From the NCBI GenBank assembly GCA_036946415.1, contig JAQIJD010000012.1, positions 21,620 through 85,619 of the forward strand: a stretch of 64,000 nucleotides of DNA, read 5' to 3'. Source of the DNA: Sphingomonas_Q fennica_A (lineage in GTDB: Bacteria > Pseudomonadota > Alphaproteobacteria > Sphingomonadales > Sphingomonadaceae). Shown here piece by piece: positions 60,708-64,000 of the stretch (its first letter is position 1; the number at the start of each line of letters is the position of its first letter). The position numbers and the translations under genes were made by a program. The notes below the pieces were generated by a model that saw only the letters and a list, made by a program, of their open reading frames with translations, made no database searches and was not told where the DNA came from.

Positions 60708-61557
60708 GTCGTCACCTTCCGAACAGTCCTTGTCGCCCGGCCTCTACATCGTGGCGACGCCGATCGGCAATCTTGGCGACCTATCTCCTCGCGCTGCCGA
60801 CATTTTATCGCGCGTTGCGGCCATCGCGGTGGAAGACAGCCGGGTCACGGCGACGCTGCTCCGCCACATCGGCGCGCACGTGCCGATGCTGCCCTATCAC
60901 GATCACAATGCCGATCGCGTGCGGCCGGGGCTGGTCGCGCGGCTGGGCGGGGAGGCGATCGCGCTCGTGTCCGATGCGGGCACGCCGCTGATCTCCGATC
61001 CCGGCTTCAAGCTAGTGCGCGATGCCCGCGCGGCGGGGGCGGCGGTGGTGACGCTGCCCGGCCCATGCGCGGCGGTGGCGGCGCTGACGCTGGCGGGCCT
61101 GCCGACCGACCGTTTCCTGTTCATGGGCTTCCTGCCGCCGAAGGAGAAGGCCCGCGCCGAAGCGATCGCCGAGGTGGCGGCGGTGCGGGCGACGCTGATC
61201 TTCTACGAGAGCGGCCCGCGGCTGGCGGCGACGCTGGCGACGCTCGCGGCGGGGCTGGGCGACCGCGAGGCGGCGGTCGCGCGCGAGATCAGCAAGGCCT
61301 ATGAGGAATGCGTGACGGGCACGCTGGGGACGCTCGCCGCCCGCTATGCCGATCAGCCGCCGCGCGGGGAGATCGTGGTGGTCGTCGCGCCGCCGCTGCC
61401 GCCCGCGGCGCCGGAGGCGGGCGACGTCGATGCGCTGCTGCGCGATGCGCTGGCGCGCCTGCCCGCGGCGAAGGCGGCGAAGGAAGTGGCGCAGGCGACG
61501 GGGGTGGCGCGCGAGCAACTCTATGCGCGGGCGCTGGCGATGAAGGGGGAGCGATGA
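60706..61557 (+). CDS. rsmI: 16S rRNA 2'-O-ribose C1402 methyltransferase RsmI
   Basis: 283 aa tetrapyrrole-methylase fold. Motifs: GLYIVATPIGNLGDLS, DAGTPLISDPG, RFLFMGFLPPK, FYESGPR and REISKAYEE. ATG 60706 is chosen (60697 also possible); neither has a good ribosome-binding site. The stop overlaps the next gene start (ATGA). The set lpoA/rsmI/yraN/gshB is conserved in alphaproteobacteria. Confidence 0.95.
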   Translation: MSSPSEQSLSPGLYIVATPIGNLGDLSPRAADILSRVAAIAVEDSRVTATLLRHIGAHVPMLPYHDHNADRVRPGLVARLGGEAIALVSDAGTPLISDPGFKLVRDARAAGAAVVTLPGPCAAVAALTLAGLPTDRFLFMGFLPPKEKARAEAIAEVAAVRATLIFYESGPRLAATLATLAAGLGDREAAVAREISKAYEECVTGTLGTLAARYADQPPRGEIVVVVAPPLPPAAPEAGDVDALLRDALARLPAAKAAKEVAQATGVAREQLYARALAMKGER

Positions 61558-61935
61558 CGGGCGGGGCGCGCGCCGGCCTGTGGGCGGCGCTGGCGGCTAC
61601 GATGCTGCTCGGCGGGTGCGGCGGGCGGGTGCGGCCGGTGCCGGGTGCCGCCGCCGCGACGGGCGCGGGGCTGGTGGCGGGGACGTGGATCCCCGTCGAC
61701 GGGCCGGACGATCGCGACCGCACGGCGTGCGCGGGCGATGTCGGCATCCGCTTCCACGCCGACGGCCGCTACGAGATGCTGGAGGAGGCGGGGCGCTGGC
61801 GGATCGACGGCGACCGGCTGACGATGGCGCCGCGCGGCGGCAAGGCCGAGGTGACGCGCTACCGCCCGCGTGGGGACCGCGATCGTGCTGACCTATGCGG
61901 ATGGCCACCGCGAGACGCTGGCGCGTTGCCCGTGA
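61554..61935 (+). pseudogene. Small lipoprotein, apparent one-base frameshift
   Basis: Signal peptide with lipobox (LLGGCGGRV), then a compact beta-rich domain (GTWIPVDGPD, FHADGRYEMLEEAGRW) ending, after removal of one G from the run 61872-61875, in GTAIVLTYADGHRETLARCP and TGA at 61933. Without that change the frame runs on into yraN. About 126 aa when corrected. Family not recognised. Between rsmI and yraN, overlapping both by 4 bases. Confidence 0.65.
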
Positions 61936-62304
61936 CGCGCCGCCCCCCGGCGCCCGCGCGGGCCGCCGCCGAGGTGCGCGGCCGGGCGGCGGAGCGCTGG
62001 GCGGGCTGGTGGCTGCGGCTGAAGGGCTGGACGATCCTCGACCGGCGGGTGCGCTGCAAGGCGGGCGAGGTGGATATCGTCGCGCGCCGCCCCGGCCTCG
62101 TCGCCTTCGTCGAGGTCAAGGCGCGGGGGCGGGCGGCCGAACTCGGCTGGGCGGTGGACGAACGACGCCTCGGCCGCGTCGCCGCCGCGGCCGAGGCGCT
62201 GGCCCCCGCGCTATGCCGGGCCGGACGACGACATCCGCATCGACGTGATCCTGATTGTCCCCGGCCGCGCGATCGAGCATCTGGAGAACGTCTGGCTGGG
62301 ATGA
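61932..62304 (+). pseudogene. yraN: YraN family (UPF0102) nuclease-like protein, apparent frameshift
   Basis: Restriction-endonuclease-like fold: AERWAGWWLRLKGW, VRCKAGEVDIVARR (Glu/Asp site) and FVEVKARG. Frame breaks in the C run 62203-62207; removing one C gives LAPRYAGPDDDIRIDVI through LENVWLG and TGA at 62302. Corrected length about 123 aa, normal. GTG 61932 overlaps the lipoprotein stop. Likely an assembly error. Role in DNA uptake or repair is not established. Confidence 0.82.
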
Positions 62305-62410
62305 CGGCCGATCGGCGATACGGACCCTGGCACGGCGCCGGCGGCCCCGGCCGCGTGACACGGCCGCCGCGGCACCCTATCTGCACCCCGCCCCACGGGA
62401 GATTGCTGCC

Positions 62411-63367
62411 ATGAGCCTGACGATCGCGGTCCAGATGGATCCGCTGGAAACGATCAACATCGCCGGCGACAGCACGTTCGCGGTGATGATGGCGGCGCAG
62501 GCGCGCGGCCACCGATTGTTCCACTATGCGGCGGGCGATCTCACCTATCGCGACGGCCGGCTGACCGCGCCCGCCCGCCCGGTGACGCTGCGCCGCGTGG
62601 CGGGCGATCACGTCACCTTCGGGGACGTGCGCATCCTCGACCTGGGGCGCGACGCGGACGTGGTGCTGATGCGGCAGGATCCGCCCTTCGACCTCGCCTA
62701 CATCACCGCGACGCACCTGCTGGAGCGCATCCAGCACGAGACTCTCGTGGTCAACGACCCCGCCTCCGTCCGCAATGCGCCCGAGAAACTGTTCGTCCTC
62801 GACTATGCGCAGTTCATGCCGCCGACGCTGGTGACGCGCCGGCTGGAGGAGGCGCGCGCCTTCCACGCCGAACATGGGGAGGTGGTGGTGAAGCCGCTCT
62901 ACGGCAATGCCGGCTCGGCGGTGTTCCATGTCGGCCGGAAGGACGCCAATCTCGCGGCGCTGACCGAACTGTTCGGACAGGTCTGGCGCGAACCGTTCAT
63001 GGTCCAGGCGTTCCTGCCGGACGTGGCGAAGGGCGACAAGCGGATCGTGCTGGTGGACGGCGTGCCCGCCGGCGGGGTCAACCGCCTGCCCAAGGCGGGG
63101 GAGATCCGTTCCAACCTCGCCGTCGGCGGCAGCGGTGCGGCAACCGACCTGACGGAGCGCGAGCGCGAGATCTGCGCCGCGATCGGCCCGGAACTGGCGA
63201 GGCGCGGTCTGCTGTTCGTCGGCATCGACGTGATCGCCGGCTATCTGACCGAGATCAACGTCACCTCGCCCACCGGCATCGTCGCGATCGACGCGTTCAA
63301 CGGCACCGATACCGCCACCCTGATCGTCGAGGCGATCGAGGCCAAGGCGGCCGCCTTCGGTGGGTGA
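62411..63367 (+). CDS. gshB: Glutathione synthase
   Basis: 318 aa ATP-grasp enzyme joining gamma-glutamylcysteine and glycine. Motifs: VAVQMDPLETINIAGDST-type N-terminus, RQDPPFDLAYITATHLLE, VVKPLYGNAG, and the EINVTSPTG C-terminal site. The dedA start overlaps its end by 8 bases. Confidence 0.96.
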   Translation: MSLTIAVQMDPLETINIAGDSTFAVMMAAQARGHRLFHYAAGDLTYRDGRLTAPARPVTLRRVAGDHVTFGDVRILDLGRDADVVLMRQDPPFDLAYITATHLLERIQHETLVVNDPASVRNAPEKLFVLDYAQFMPPTLVTRRLEEARAFHAEHGEVVVKPLYGNAGSAVFHVGRKDANLAALTELFGQVWREPFMVQAFLPDVAKGDKRIVLVDGVPAGGVNRLPKAGEIRSNLAVGGSGAATDLTEREREICAAIGPELARRGLLFVGIDVIAGYLTEINVTSPTGIVAIDAFNGTDTATLIVEAIEAKAAAFGG

Positions 63368-63963
63368 ACGGATCGCGGCACTGGTGGAGGGGGCGGGCTA
63401 CGGCACGATCTTCCTCCTCATGCTGCTGGAGACGATCTTCCCGCCGATCCCGTCCGAGCTCATCATGACGGTGGCGGGCACGCGGACGAGCGGGCCGGGC
63501 GCGCTCTCGCTGCCGCTGGCGATCGCGGCGGGCACGGCCGGGGCGATGGTCGGCAACACCGCCTGGTATCTATTGGCGCTGAAGCTCGGCCTCGATCGCT
63601 TCCGCCCGTTCGTGCGGCGCTTCGGCCGCATCCTGACGCTCGACTGGCGCGAAGTGGAGCGCGCCGACCGCTTCTTCGATCGCTACGCCCGGCTGGTTCG
63701 TCTGCCTCGGGCGGATGACGCCGACGCTCAGGTCGCTCGTCTCGATCCCGGCCGGCCTGTTTGGCATGCCGCTGGTCCCCTTCCTGATCTGGTCGACGAT
63801 CGGCACCGCCGGCTGGACGGCGGCGCTGGCCGTCGGCGGGCATGTGCTGGGCGAGCAGGCGGGCGCGATCGATCGCTGGCTCGGCCCGGTATCGATCGGC
63901 GTCATCGGGCTGATGGTCGCCTTCTACCTGTATCGCGTGCTCACGTGGCGGAAGGGCGATTAA
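63360..63963 (+). pseudogene. DedA family membrane protein, apparent one-base frameshift
   Basis: About 200 aa when joined: ETIFPPIPSELIM near the N-terminus and helices, then frame 2 from 63715 (TPTLRSLVSIPAGLFGMP, WSTIGTAGWTAAL). Deleting one T at 63697-63698 gives LVVCLGRMTPTLRS, the normal DedA core RxxP motif region. DedA proteins are lipid scramblases/undecaprenyl-phosphate carriers. Start GTG 63360 overlaps gshB. The last 37 bases of the window after the stop hold nothing recognisable. Confidence 0.8.
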
Positions 63964-64000
63964 TCCTTCCGTAAGGCCGTCCGCCTATCGCGGATGTCCA

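Overview
The window is chromosomal DNA of a high-GC alphaproteobacterium, most likely a sphingomonad (Sphingomonas or a close relative). The evidence is the gene order dusB-ntrB-ntrC-ntrY-ntrX-hfq-hflX, a tandem (two-domain) Hfq, a fused ispDF, an F0-only atp cluster (I-B-E-F'-F), hrcA-grpE divergent from rph-rdgB-hemW, and families of short hairpin repeats in the intergenic spaces. Most genes are core housekeeping genes. I see no rRNA, tRNA, CRISPR array, prophage or integrative element. Layout: 1-2770 is the end of a copper-resistance operon (copA, cut by the window edge, and copB with a His-rich tandem repeat). 2775-9127 is a small-molecule and signalling block: a PMM-like HAD phosphatase, a membrane GGDEF-EAL protein and a cupredoxin-like protein on the minus strand, an outer-membrane DUF3034 protein with an exported truncated haemoglobin on the plus strand, then a lipoprotein cytochrome c and two small unknowns. 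9203-13444 holds carbonic anhydrase, lipA, a RatA/COQ10-like protein, a CinA-domain protein and ispDF. 13614-23645 is the dusB/ntr/hfq/hflX block. 23847-27448 holds agmatine deiminase and a PhoX phosphatase that has a candidate Pho box. 27626-31768 is rpsD, a TrmJ-type methyltransferase in frame with a GIY-YIG nuclease domain, nrdR, glyA and rpiB. 31945-37797 is a complete RND efflux operon. 37814-46275 holds a MASE1-PAS-GGDEF protein, a phosphoesterase, purB, radC and the ydbH-ynbE-ydbL envelope-lipid operon. 46420-49018 is the ATP synthase F0 operon. 49381-53389 is leucyl aminopeptidase, an SDR, purF and the divergent hisI. 53637-57841 is grpE-hrcA, rph, rdgB and hemW. 57851-63963 holds a small transporter, a DUF559 nuclease, a spermidine-synthase-like protein, an LpoA-like lipoprotein, and the rsmI-lipoprotein-yraN-gshB-dedA run. 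The most interesting signal is a link between repeats and nucleases. Three families of dispersed hairpin repeats are present. Two of them each bracket one small stand-alone nuclease gene: GIY-YIG at 29135-29476 and DUF559 at 58439-58822. In both cases the repeat DNA also supplies the end of a reading frame. The hairpin arms of two families differ between copies by paired, compensatory changes. This resembles the REP/RAYT arrangement but with different nucleases, and could be a family of self-spreading repeat systems. A second, technical signal is five single-base insertions, mostly in G or C runs, that break ydbH, hemW, a lipoprotein gene, yraN and dedA. Assembly error is the simplest explanation.
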